From the NCBI RefSeq assembly GCF_016775155.1, contig NZ_JAEUGD010000042.1, positions 310,001 through 374,000 on the forward strand: a stretch of DNA of 64,000 nucleotides, written 5' to 3'. Under the pieces are notes generated by a model. It had not been told where the DNA came from. It was given only the letters and a program-made list of their open reading frames with translations, and searched no databases. A program made the translations under genes and the position numbers. Of the stretch, positions 1 to 9,535 are shown in pieces. The stretch's first letter is position 1, and each line of letters starts with the position of its first letter. The DNA comes from Fulvivirga marina (lineage in GTDB: Bacteria > Bacteroidota > Bacteroidia > Cytophagales > Cyclobacteriaceae).

Positions 1-3000
1 GCGCTGGTATGCAGGCCTTCCAATGTACCACTTAACCCTAATTTAAAATCACCTTCGCCTCCAAAATTCCATCCCATTCCAATTAAAAATTCAAATTCCC
101 CTTCTAAATTATAGGAAAGTTTGCCCTTGAAATTAAGACCAACAGCCTCTCTTCTGGTAGCTCCTTCTGAAATCTCTTCGCTGAATAAGCCTCCATCTGC
201 TGTCCACACATAGGTATTAGCTATGCTTCTGTTGGCAACTTCTTTTAACCAACTTTCTTTCGATCTTAGCGCATTAGGGGTTGCAGCTATTAAGCTGGAA
301 AAATAGTTTGCATATTCAGCTTGCTGGCGCCTGATTTTTTCTTTTGTGCTATACGCTTCCTGCACCTTATAGTAACTTCCTTTTTCTGAAACGCCGAGGT
401 CTTTATAATTAATATCCTTGTCAAAGCCGATGCTACCATCAAGAGAACCATTTTTTACATAATTGGGGTTAAGCTTAAACATAATGACATTAGTGTCTGG
501 CGGAATATTCGAATCTACTACGGGTAAGTAGCCTAAAGTGGCCCCGGTACGTTTTGAGCGGACAGCGTAATAATCAGCCACCAATGATTTGACAATTGCG
601 GCCCCCATATTATTTGGCCTGTAGATACGCTTAGGTTGTACTCCAAGCTGGTCAGCAGGAAAACTTCCCAGATTATATAGGTTCTGTTCAAAGGCCCCAT
701 CCACGATAATGTCACTGCTGGTTTGTGTATTGTGAGAAATGCGACCACTGGCTACCAATTGCCCACCAACGCTCATGTTTAGTGTAAAGCCTCCTGTTCC
801 TGTAAAATCACCCGTAATAATATTGGCTTTTACGGGAAACGAAATACCTATATTGGCATCGCCTTCTGCTCCGGAAGTTATTGTTCCTGAGAAAGATGCG
901 CCTCCCTTTAGGGTACTGATTCCATTATAAACCACCTCATCACCCTGTTCTAAGGAAATGCTTGACGCCCCCAAATACTTGTCAGGATTACTGGCTTGTT
1001 CGATACCTAAATTTTCACTAGGTAAAGGTGGAGCTCCTTCAATGAAACCAATGATCTGTGCATCGGTCTGTATTTGTCCCAAATAAACCAATTCCGTGGC
1101 GTCTGGTTCCTGGTCGGTGTCCAACAACCAAGAGGTACCGTCAGACTTGATACCAATATGTACGCGTCCGGCGCCTGCACTAAGTTCGGCAATAGCAGGA
1201 GGAGCACTGAGCGGCATATTTGCTGCTTCCTGCGTGGTAACGCCATTGCTGATGTTGATAGCATATTGCACATCATCGGATACAGGAGGCGGATACTGAA
1301 GGTCAGAGGTTTCACCCGGCCAGATTTGATTGGGAACATAAGTGTTTCCTGAATGAGATGAAAGCCTGGCATCACAAGGGTTAGAGGTTAGGTCAGTCAA
1401 GGCTATGGAGCTACCAGTTGTCACCCCTTGATTGTCACTGCATGGCCAATAGGCAACCAACCCTTCTTCATCTCCGCGTAAGGTGTGTTGCATGGTACTC
1501 CTGAGCTCTCTTTGTTTTCTCTCAATGTCCCATACCCTTACTTCTGCCAAATAACCATTATAAAAATTACCTCCGTTGGGTGACCCTAACCAGGATTCAG
1601 TAACCATATTTACGGTCCCCGTATTAAGCATTTCTACTTTGGCACCATCAATAAACAAAGTCCAGTAGGATGTGATTGGGGTTGGCACCCAAAAAGGGTC
1701 ACCCTCATCTACACTATCAATATTCTTGACGCCCATAATTTTTCCCGGGTTGCCACCTGTTTCATCACGTACTTCCTGCCCCTTGCCTTCATCAAAACTC
1801 CAGTAAGCGGCGAGGTCAACGTGTTCTGAAGGGTTGTCAATGGCTCTTTTTTGGTAGTAGGTAAGCTGTTCAGGAAGCCGTGCAGTTGTCCATATACGGA
1901 TGTCATCAACAATGCCCGACAGTATGCCAGAATCGTTTTCGTCCGTTTTACCTATGTAAGGCGTTGCGTCGCTATCAGCTAGTTCGGCAGGTACTTTACT
2001 TGAGTCAATTTCTGAGCTAATTGGATTAGCATTATTGATATATAGTGCTAATGAAGGCTCAATAGATGCAGCATAGAAATAAGCATCTCCCTGTACTTCA
2101 ACACTTACGGAATTAACGGCGTTGGTAATACGAGGCTGAATGCTAAAATCCTCTCCAAAATCTGTTGCACTAGGTGGTGAGTCTAGCTTCCAGTAACCGC
2201 GTAATCCAGCCTCGGCTGTTGAAACCGGAGCGTTCAAGTGATCGATGATTTGTTGCTGTGTGCGAGCCATGGACCAAAGTCTTACTTCTCTCATGCCACC
2301 CTGATAGTGTTTTTGAATTCCAGAACCACTATTATCCAGCGCTGCGGCTAGTAGCCAGCCGGATGCAGGCATAGCAGAGGGCTTTTGGTAATTAGATAAC
2401 GTTTCAATCTCATTTAATTGAGAAACCCCGTTGATATATACTGCATAATTTAGTTGGGAAGCACTTAGCCAGTTGATTACTAAAGCGATATGGGTATCGG
2501 CGTTTGCATCGTCTATATTTTCTGCAAAAGGTATTGCTATACCTGTGTTAAATGTCCTTAAAGCGCCAGCTTGAGGAATATAAATACGAACCTGCAACTC
2601 TCCATCATTTTGTAAGGCAAGTGAAAATAAAGAGTGTTGACCATCTTCACGCCCGCAAGATATTAGGGTGGATAAATCACTACTCTGGGATTTGTTTTCG
2701 GGGCGAACCCACATTTCAACAGTCATTGCATCCGACAGACCTTCATTTTGCAATACTTCAGCATATGCATTAATGGAGTCGGTGAAATAAAGCATATTTT
2801 GTGCTCCTGCTGCCTGGTAAACGCCGCTCAGGTGAGTCCATTCTCCGGCATTGAGGGCACTGGATCCTATAGCAGTATATTCTTCACCCTGGCTGTCATG
2901 GATCGAAAACATGGGCTTTCCCTCATCGTCAAGCGCCAGCATGAACCTTTGGTCATCTTTGGTATCTGCCCATTGAGATATGATTGGTTGAGGCTTTTCT

Positions 3001-5849
3001 TTATCTGAGCTCGGCTCATCAGGGCAAACCCAGGCCTCAACAGTAATGGCTTTGCCCGGCTGACGTTGTAGTTCACCACACTTTATATATGCTTCATCAT
3101 GCAAATGGAGACCCCAACTGGAATGATAGGCAGCGGCCAGGTGTGTCCAGGTTGATGTATCAGGAATTGGCATTTTAGAGATGGCTATTACGGTATCGTC
3201 TCCCTCATTTTTGGCTGCGTATAATAGGTTATGCTCAGTTAGGCCAAAAACATAAGGGGTACCGTAGCCTTGATAAAGAATAGTATTGGTTTCGCTATGG
3301 GATTGGCTAATGGCCCAGGCTTCTACCGTTACGTCCCCGCTGAGTTTAAGTTTTTCACTTTCGGCAAGCTCAAACATTGCATTTTGAACTGCAGCCGGAA
3401 TGGGGTCTAATACCCATCGAGGGTCCACACCTGCCATATAGGTATATTTTATGTCGGTCAGGTCGTCAGGCACAAATTGATCCAGGTCCTCATCTAGCTG
3501 GTGAATACCACTGGCAGCAAATAGTAGTGAAGCATGTGGCCTTAAGCGATCAGGCAGGTTAATTTCCTCTAGGGTTTCTCCATCATCAGTACGTGTCACA
3601 TGGCTTGCATAGTCATATTTTGCAGGTGCATTAGGCTCTTCTGCTGAATCTGGCATTCGGCCGTTAACAATATCCACGATGTCCGAAAGTTTGGCAGGAA
3701 GGTTTGTCCATGTTTCACATAAACCGGAGCCATTGGTACCAAAGTCAACGGTTTGATTTTCTGTCATAGTGATGACTAAGCGACCTTCGTTATTTGAATC
3801 TTCTGCAATCTCTACCTGGCATTTATTAAAATCAGTACCCGCAGAGAGTGCTGTAAACAGCAGTTTGGCGGTATTTTTTGTTTCTTCCGGGTTTTTCCAG
3901 GAAAGGATTGTTTTTACCCTTTGTGTGCGGGTGTCATAATGCAAAGAACCCCAGAGATCATCATTTCGCCGGTAAGCCATACGAACCAAACCATCTGCAC
4001 TGGGCAATAATGAAGCAGGGCCATTATTGTCAATGTCAGGGAGTAACGTGCCTCGGATACTTAGCATGCCGGCATCTCTTACGAGCATGGGCATACTTAT
4101 TTGGGCAGGTGATGCTGCCCTTATCCAACGGCCACCTGTCACTGCATTTTCATCTGATGCGTTGTCAACACTATTGGTTAAAGTATTTCCCTGACCTTCG
4201 TCCAGTTGATAAATTAATTTGATATTGTTATGACCGGATACATCTATATTTTGATTTTCGATCAGTTCCTCCTGAGAGAGTTCTGTGTTCCATAGACGGA
4301 TTTCGCTTACAGCACCTTTGAAGAACGAATCGGTTATTTTATCGCTTTTCCCGATCGAACAACATAGGGTTTGATAACTTAATCTTTGACCATAGAAGTT
4401 TTGAAAAGCTGCTCTTCCATTTATATATAAACTTATGTAGCCATTTGATGCTACAGTCATGGATAGGTGTGTCCAAATATTGGGTAATAATGGAGGTGAA
4501 TCCGTCGGACATTCTACCAGAGTACCTAAATAGGCAAATAGACTCAGGTTGAATTCCTTATCTATTTTTATCCCAAAACTTTTATCATCGTCTGTTTCCA
4601 GTTCAACAAGATATTGATCTTGTTCGGGGTCTTCATAAGCCATAACCCAGGCTTCAATGGTAATACCACCATCAGGAGCAACCTGATTTGAACTTTGAGA
4701 TGGCAGACTTATGTAGTTACTGCGTCCGTTTAGTTCCAGGGCAGTGCCATAGAAGGGGGCGTTGTCAGGGCTTAAAGCTATTGAAGCTAAGTCACTTTCC
4801 ATCCATGTTTCGGTGGGTGAACCGGCAAGCCTTCCGTTTAAGCCCAGGTCAAGGTCTAATACTCCAAAAGGTGAATTGTGCTGACTGAAGCAGACTAAAA
4901 TACCCGCATTAGTCAACATGCTGATGGAGTCTCCATCTTTTGTTTGCGCTGGTTCCTGGCGATAATAAACTGCTGCGGATATGTTACTTGCGTTGGCAGG
5001 CAATTGATACTTTGCAGAAGGTTCTAACAAAGGGTACCTGGTTCCATTAGTGTTAAGGTCAAAACCGTCCAGTTGTGACATATCGAAAGGTACCTGAAAT
5101 GATCCCGGAATAGAATAGGTTAATAAGGCGCCCGGAGCAGTAAAAATGTGCCATACAAATTTCTTGTCGACAGAAACTTTAACCACATCAAAGCAATCTT
5201 TATTTGAAAGTTCTATACTGAGAGGGAGCAAATGGGCCGGTTCCGGAAAGGGTTCTCCATCCATGGATTGGCTTCCTAAACTATCCTTATCGGAAGCAGG
5301 AATATCTGCGTTTTCACTACGGATATAGCGGGTTTCTGTAGCATGAGTCAACGTCATGTTTTGCTGCTGGAAAATAAATCGGTCTACCAATAAACCGACA
5401 GGAAAGAGATTATCTGAAGTTTCTTCTCCTGATGAAGGAGGGATATCCGAGTTTAATGATGTAGTCCTGAATAAATAAATGTAATCTCCATCAGATACAA
5501 TCACGAAGGGGTTGGCCTGTGTGAGTGATGCTGAAGTATTGGGGTTCCCATTAGCATCTACACCGGGGATATCCCGGGTGAGCAAATTCATGCCCGGTAC
5601 ACGAATTTGTGTAGCACAGTCTAAAGAAATTAGTTCTGTCCAGCCATCATCTATAGAGAGGTCGGCGGAGTCGATGTCTTCTGCTACTTCAGCACCCACT
5701 GAAGGATCTAGCACACACCAGAATACTTCATCATACTTATTGTCATCGCCTGACCGTTTTGTAGGCGATGAGGCGAAGGCAAAGGTGTAGCCCTGATGTG
5801 TAATGGTTTTAACATTACTGAAGGTACGTTCTTCGTTTCTGATTTTCAT
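1..5849 (-). CDS. Giant multi-LamG (concanavalin A-like) protein, 3' end beyond the window
   Basis: An open frame runs from an ATG at 5849 to the left edge, at least 1,949 codons. I read several stretches, including both ends, and saw no stop. At least six LamG/laminin-G-like modules are visible: repeated strand motifs of the form ITIEAWV, VTVEAWA, ITVEAWV and MTVEMWV, each followed by a WTHL-type motif, and closing motifs such as EIRLW, EVRLW, DIRIW and EVRVW. Such jellyroll domains bind glycans or proteins in known families. The N-terminus (MKIRNEERTF) has no signal peptide or membrane segment, which is odd for an adhesin-like protein. The last readable part is Gly-rich and may be a different domain. 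No enzyme motif was recognised. It could be a surface adhesin, or an effector or accessory of an injection machine such as the Tc locus here; that link is only inference. Confidence 0.8.
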   Translation of the reverse strand, partial: MKIRNEERTFSNVKTITHQGYTFAFASSPTKRSGDDNKYDEVFWCVLDPSVGAEVAEDIDSADLSIDDGWTELISLDCATQIRVPGMNLLTRDIPGVDANGNPNTSASLTQANPFVIVSDGDYIYLFRTTSLNSDIPPSSGEETSDNLFPVGLLVDRFIFQQQNMTLTHATETRYIRSENADIPASDKDSLGSQSMDGEPFPEPAHLLPLSIELSNKDCFDVVKVSVDKKFVWHIFTAPGALLTYSIPGSFQVPFDMSQLDGFDLNTNGTRYPLLEPSAKYQLPANASNISAAVYYRQEPAQTKDGDSISMLTNAGILVCFSQHNSPFGVLDLDLGLNGRLAGSPTETWMESDLASIALSPDNAPFYGTALELNGRSNYISLPSQSSNQVAPDGGITIEAWVMAYEDPEQDQYLVELETDDDKSFGIKIDKEFNLSLFAYLGTLVECPTDSPPLLPNIWTHLSMTVASNGYISLYINGRAAFQNFYGQRLSYQTLCCSIGKSDKITDSFFKGAVSEIRLWNTELSQEELIENQNIDVSGHNNIKLIYQLDEGQGNTLTNSVDNASDENAVTGGRWIRAASPAQISMPMLVRDAGMLSIRGTLLPDIDNNGPASLLPSADGLVRMAYRRNDDLWGSLHYDTRTQRVKTILSWKNPEETKNTAKLLFTALSAGTDFNKCQVEIAEDSNNEGRLVITMTENQTVDFGTNGSGLCETWTNLPAKLSDIVDIVNGRMPDSAEEPNAPAKYDYASHVTRTDDGETLEEINLPDRLRPHASLLFAASGIHQLDEDLDQFVPDDLTDIKYTYMAGVDPRWVLDPIPAAVQNAMFELAESEKLKLSGDVTVEAWAISQSHSETNTILYQGYGTPYVFGLTEHNLLYAAKNEGDDTVIAISKMPIPDTSTWTHLAAAYHSSWGLHLHDEAYIKCGELQRQPGKAITVEAWVCPDEPSSDKEKPQPIISQWADTKDDQRFMLALDDEGKPMFSIHDSQGEEYTAIGSSALNAGEWTHLSGVYQAAGAQNMLYFTDSINAYAEVLQNEGLSDAMTVEMWVRPENKSQSSDLSTLISCGREDGQHSLFSLALQNDGELQVRIYIPQAGALRTFNTGIAIPFAENIDDANADTHIALVINWLSASQLNYAVYINGVSQLNEIETLSNYQKPSAMPASGWLLAAALDNSGSGIQKHYQGGMREVRLWSMARTQQQIIDHLNAPVSTAEAGLRGYWKLDSPPSATDFGEDFSIQPRITNAVNSVSVEVQGDAYFYAASIEPSLALYINNANPISSEIDSSKVPAELADSDATPYIGKTDENDSGILSGIVDDIRIWTTARLPEQLTYYQKRAIDNPSEHVDLAAYWSFDEGKGQEVRDETGGNPGKIMGVKNIDSVDEGDPFWVPTPITSYWTLFIDGAKVEMLNTGTVNMVTESWLGSPNGGNFYNGYLAEVRVWDIERKQRELRSTMQHTLRGDEEGLVAYWPCSDNQGVTTGSSIALTDLTSNPCDARLSSHSGNTYVPNQIWPGETSDLQYPPPVSDDVQYAINISNGVTTQEAANMPLSAPPAIAELSAGAGRVHIGIKSDGTSWLLDTDQEPDATELVYLGQIQTDAQIIGFIEGAPPLPSENLGIEQASNPDKYLGASSISLEQGDEVVYNGISTLKGGASFSGTITSGAEGDANIGISFPVKANIITGDFTGTGGFTLNMSVGGQLVASGRISHNTQTSSDIIVDGAFEQNLYNLGSFPADQLGVQPKRIYRPNNMGAAIVKSLVADYYAVRSKRTGATLGYLPVVDSNIPPDTNVIMFKLNPNYVKNGSLDGSIGFDKDINYKDLGVSEKGSYYKVQEAYSTKEKIRRQQAEYANYFSSLIAATPNALRSKESWLKEVANRSIANTYVWTADGGLFSEEISEGATRREAVGLNFKGKLSYNLEGEFEFLIGMGWNFGGEGDFKLGLSGTLEGLHTS

Positions 5850-6152
5850 AGGTTGTTGATTTGTTGATTTAACACTAATCCGAATTTTCATGCATCAAGC
5901 GCAGTACATGAAAAGGGGCTATGAATCTGGTTCTTTTAAAGGGCGTTTCACAAAAATTGTGAAGTATGGGTGGTTTTTTGTGAAGTATTGATGCACTTTA
6001 AGTTAGCCCTAAGGAAATAGGACTCAGGTGATATGGGAGTAACCTCATCAATGGTTACCCAGCCGTTTGGGGTGAATATTCTCCAAAGGAAGCCGAGAGC
6101 GATACTATTGATCCGGTACCTGAAGGGTGTGTTCAGGACTTGAGGTGAAATA
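5850..6152. other. Intergenic region upstream of the LamG gene
   Basis: About 300 bases lie between the end of the cyclase gene and the start of the LamG gene, both on the minus strand, so this should hold the LamG promoter. It contains the TTCACAA/TTGTGAA palindrome listed separately. I see no convincing ORF or RNA gene. Confidence 0.5.
5947..5988. promoter_or_regulatory. Possible operator: inverted plus direct TTGTGAA half-sites
   Basis: TTCACAA (5947-5953) and TTGTGAA (5957-5963) form a perfect inverted repeat with a 3-nt centre. A second copy of TTGTGAAGTAT begins at 5978, 21 bp (about two helical turns) after the first at 5957. The group lies about 100 bp upstream of the LamG start codon. 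It looks like a regulator binding site, but no regulator can be assigned. Confidence 0.35.
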
Positions 6153-7250
6153 CTAACTGCTCTTCAGTGTAAAAAGCTCCATAGCCTTGGCCCTGCCCCG
6201 GAGTTCCTGCGTGCCTATCGGGTAGAACATAAACTTTGTGTCAGGGGCGAGTTCATTGACTAGTTCTTTTGAAATGATAATATCAACATGGTAGGTGTTG
6301 CAGAGGCCTTGTATCCTGGATGTTGTATTCAGCACATCTCCGGTAAAGATAATTTCTTTTTTGAGTGCTCCGATCTCTCCAGTTGTTACCTTGCCACAAT
6401 GTAGCCCGGCCTTAAAGGTCGGGGTGACACCAAATTTTTTTAAATACCATGAAGATTTTTTCTTCAGGTCAGCTTTCATGGCAAGAAAGCAATGGATACA
6501 GTGGTTGTTTTTAATGCCTTTCTCAAAAGGCCATGAAATCACAATTTCATCACCTATATACTGATATACCTCTCCGTGGTTTTTCAAAATGGCATCGGAG
6601 AGATCGTCATAATATTTTTTGAGCAATTCAAAGTACATAATGTGTCCAAGCTGTTCTGCTATGGCTGTTGAGGATTTCATGTCGAGAAACATAAACACCC
6701 GCTTCTCTTCCAAAGGCTTATGGTATTTACCAGTAAAAAAGTTAAAGAGTATTTTTTGTCCGATATTCTCGCTGATCTCTGCGTAGAAAAGTGAAATGAG
6801 CAGTGATACAGCCATCTGCACGCTGGTACTGACATTTCCAAGACTGGTTAGGTAGTCATAAAACCTCTGCCAGATCAAAGGATCAAATACATGAGTATGT
6901 AGCTGCATACTGACAGCAATAGGGAAAGCCACCAGAATAACCATAAACAGAAAAAGCGTGTAGACGAGAAGTTTATAGAGAATCTTTATGGCAAAGCTCT
7001 CATTAGAGAAAACCTTTTTAAGTAACACCACTTCAACTACGCCAATAAAAAGGCCGACCCCTAAAACGACCAGGCTGGCAAAAGCAAATATATCAGAGCT
7101 CATCTGTATGGCTGCTGTTGGGGAGTAATTATTCTGACGACCGATCGCAGCATATTCCACGAACAAAAATGTCCAACCTAAAAGTAACCAGATAAGCCCG
7201 AATGGAACAATACGGCTGATAGTCCTTTTAGTTTGAGGAGATAAAGACAT
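6153..7250 (-). CDS. Membrane-anchored class III adenylate/guanylate cyclase
   Basis: The 365-aa protein has about four hydrophobic segments in residues 10-180, then a class III cyclase domain at about residues 180-360. Key residues are visible: a metal-binding Asp in MFLDMKSST, the second in YIGDEIVISW, and the transition-state Asn and Arg in VLNTTSRIQG. The enzyme should make cAMP or cGMP from ATP or GTP at the inner face of the membrane. Family knowledge does not let me fix the purine specificity from these motifs. It is preceded by the array 1 leader and followed by about 300 bp before the LamG gene, so it is probably monocistronic. Confidence 0.88.
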   Translation of the reverse strand: MSLSPQTKRTISRIVPFGLIWLLLGWTFLFVEYAAIGRQNNYSPTAAIQMSSDIFAFASLVVLGVGLFIGVVEVVLLKKVFSNESFAIKILYKLLVYTLFLFMVILVAFPIAVSMQLHTHVFDPLIWQRFYDYLTSLGNVSTSVQMAVSLLISLFYAEISENIGQKILFNFFTGKYHKPLEEKRVFMFLDMKSSTAIAEQLGHIMYFELLKKYYDDLSDAILKNHGEVYQYIGDEIVISWPFEKGIKNNHCIHCFLAMKADLKKKSSWYLKKFGVTPTFKAGLHCGKVTTGEIGALKKEIIFTGDVLNTTSRIQGLCNTYHVDIIISKELVNELAPDTKFMFYPIGTQELRGRAKAMELFTLKSS

Positions 7251-7429
7251 AAGCTTAAAGCCAAAGTGAATTAATCGAGGTCGAACTTACTGATAATTTG
7301 TGGTTTTGGAAAATAGAGGTGGTTTGTTTCACTTCACGTTGAGGGTTAATCCAGATAGTTTTTTGTCGTCTACCTTTGTGAAGTCCTTTGTTTAATACAT
7401 GCAGTGTGGTTGTGGTAATGGTTTTAAAT

Positions 7430-7573
7430 TCTGAAAATCAAGTATTTACGTGAGTCGTCGAACCCAGGGGTAAATTATATGATCTAGGGAGGACGACTTT
7501 TGAGCTTAAATATTTGATAGGATAAGTTGCTTTATTTCGAAATTAAGGTGAATTTTACTCATATGCCCATCGG
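7430..7573 (+). promoter_or_regulatory. CRISPR leader 1 with conserved inverted repeat
   Basis: This AT-rich stretch directly precedes array 1. It aligns without gaps with the leader of array 2 over at least 121 nt. The shared landmarks sit at identical distances from the first repeat: AGTCGTC at 7453-7459, TAAATTATA at 7471-7479, GACGACT at 7492-7498, and TTACTCA at 7555-7561 ending 12 nt before the repeat. AGTCGTC and GACGACT are inverted repeats. Leaders of this kind carry the array promoter and the signals that direct spacer insertion. Confidence 0.8.
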
Positions 7574-9325
7574 CTGCTAATCGTACCTAGGAGGAATTGA
7601 AATGTGCTTCGTGCACCTGGCTAAGCTTGAGGTAGGTTCTGCTAATCGTACCTAGGAGGAATTGAAATAGGCCTGAAAGTAATGCTGCTACGTTATTCAT
7701 TTTCTCTGCTAATCGTACCTAGGAGGAATTGAAATTGATATTGCCGAACATCTTATTTTAAATTTCTCCATCTGCTAATCGTACCTAGGAGGAATTGAAA
7801 TATATTATACTCAACCAACATGGTAAAGGGTATACAACTGCTAATCGTACCTAGGAGGAATTGAAATAATATCACTGCTTTTGTTGGCGACAAGATACAA
7901 GTCTGCTAATCGTACCTAGGAGGAATTGAAATTCGAGCAGGTGCCAAAGTTTGCTATCAGCTCTAACTACTGCTAATCGTACCTAGGAGGAATTGAAATA
8001 TCTTTAATAGCAGCTCTGGAGGCTGAAAAATTAGCTGCTAATCGTACCTAGGAGGAATTGAAATTCTTTTGGGATGCTAACACGATTGTTTTTGATCATA
8101 AGCTGCTAATCGTACCTAGGAGGAATTGAAATTGGGCAATGAAAAAGGTAAAATTTCCTAACCCTACTGCTAATCGTACCTAGGAGGAATTGAAATCGGT
8201 GACAAGAAATGCCGCACCAGTTGCAGAGGGGCTGCTAATCGTACCTAGGAGGAATTGAAATTTCGATAGACTCATCATTGTCGATAAAAATCTGTACTGC
8301 TAATCGTACCTAGGAGGAATTGAAATTATGTGAGAATAATGTTACAACTGCAAAAAAAATAATACTGCTAATCGTACCTAGGAGGAATTGAAATCAACCG
8401 TCTATAATAGCCAAAAGATTATCTTGTATACTGCTAATCGTACCTAGGAGGAATTGAAATTCCATCCGCGATATTCTTTCCGGAGCTAAAGAAGCTGCTA
8501 ATCGTACCTAGGAGGAATTGAAATATTGAAGGAGCAGGGCCAGAAGTATTAGGCCAAGTTCTGCTAATCGTACCTAGGAGGAATTGAAATGTAGCACGTA
8601 GCATTGATATATGTTTAGTTGAGTGCTGCTGCTAATCGTACCTAGGAGGAATTGAAATTGATAATACCGAAGGTATAGGGGAAGATATACTGGCCTCTGC
8701 TAATCGTACCTAGGAGGAATTGAAATCCTCGATAGGGTTAAGTTTCCTTGAGTGCTTAATGCCCTGCTAATCGTACCTAGGAGGAATTGAAATTGTATTA
8801 AAGGTCCTGTAATCGCATTGAAGCAAAGCGCTGCTAATCGTACCTAGGAGGAATTGAAATTTATCAGAAGGAGCTGCATGCGCTGCCTGCCGATGCTGCT
8901 AATCGTACCTAGGAGGAATTGAAATAGGATAATGAATGTAATGCTTAACCGATCCACAAAATCTGCTAATCGTACCTAGGAGGAATTGAAATGCGGGTCT
9001 TCGGTTGCAACTTTCTCGACCGCTTTTTGCTGCTAATCGTACCTAGGAGGAATTGAAATTTGACCTTTTGGTCATGGCAATTGAGAAGCTGGAAAACTGC
9101 TAATCGTACCTAGGAGGAATTGAAATAATATACGAAAATAAATTAAACAAACAGTGGGTACTGCTAATCGTACCTAGGAGGAATTGAAATTTCAGCTGGG
9201 AATATGAGTAAAAAGTAATAAAGCATAACTGCTAATCGTACCTAGGAGGAATTGAAATTGGGTAATTTCACACCCTTACTATGATCGAATTGTTGTCTGC
9301 TAATCGTACCTAGGAGGAATTGAAA
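7574..9325 (+). CRISPR. CRISPR array 1: 27 repeats, 26 spacers
   Basis: A 30-bp repeat (CTGCTAATCG... ending AATTGAAAT) recurs 27 times from 7574, with 26 unique spacers of 34-38 bp. All internal copies that I read are identical; the last copy (9297-9325) ends GAAAC instead of GAAAT. The repeat end ATTGAAAT matches the 8-nt 5' handle left by Cas6 in many type I and III systems, so transcription runs left to right from the leader at 7430-7573. Array 2 next to cas2 uses the same repeat, so this array should be served by the type I-D genes at 15835-25040. No cas gene adjoins it directly. Confidence 0.98.
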
Positions 9326-9445
9326 CCAAGCTTTAGCCCGTGGGTAGGATAATGCGGCTTGGTTCACGAGGGGTAGTGCGGCATGGAGGCGGGTACGAGT
9401 AAATGGATTTGGAGGGATACACCCTCTGCCTTCGGCATCTCCCTC
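9326..9445 (+). other. Structured CRISPR trailer element (array 1 copy, 5' part)
   Basis: Directly after the last canonical repeat comes a sequence nearly identical to that following array 2 (26535-26669). An 8-bp inverted repeat, AACCAAGC (9324-9331) and GCTTGGTT (9357-9364), starts inside the final repeat. A small hairpin TGCC-TTC-GGCA lies further on. The element is cut at 9445 by the IS insertion and continues for 14 nt at 11032-11045, giving 134 nt between the last good repeat and the first decayed one. Its role is unknown; it could be a terminator, a dispersed repeat, or a relic of the ancestral array end. Confidence 0.75.
9434..9445. repeat. Target-site duplication, left copy
   Basis: GGCATCTCCCTC directly precedes the IS left terminal repeat and is repeated exactly at 11020-11031. 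Twelve bases is within the range known for some IS4-family groups. Confidence 0.93.
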
Positions 9446-9463
9446 AATGCTATTAAGTTAAGG

Positions 9464-9495
9464 AAAAAAAGCCGATCAAGCTGGACTTGATCGGC
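9464..9495 (-). terminator. Rho-independent terminator at the left end of the IS
   Basis: GCCGATCAAG (9471-9480) and CTTGATCGGC (9486-9495) form a perfect 10-bp stem with a 5-nt loop. On the minus strand it is followed by seven T (plus-strand A at 9464-9470). It would stop minus-strand transcription leaving the IS toward the array, and the stem may also hinder read-through from the array into the transposase. Confidence 0.75.
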
Positions 9496-9535
9496 CGTCT
9501 CTTTTATCTTCGAGACATAATAAATATATCGAGAT

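Noticed and set aside
1074-1352. Plus-strand frames within the first 5.8 kb
   Set aside because: They are short, overlap one another and lie opposite the long open minus-strand LamG frame.
7574-9325. AGGAGG inside every CRISPR repeat as a ribosome binding site
   Set aside because: It is a fixed part of the repeat, is not followed by start codons at a constant distance, and this phylum rarely uses such sites.
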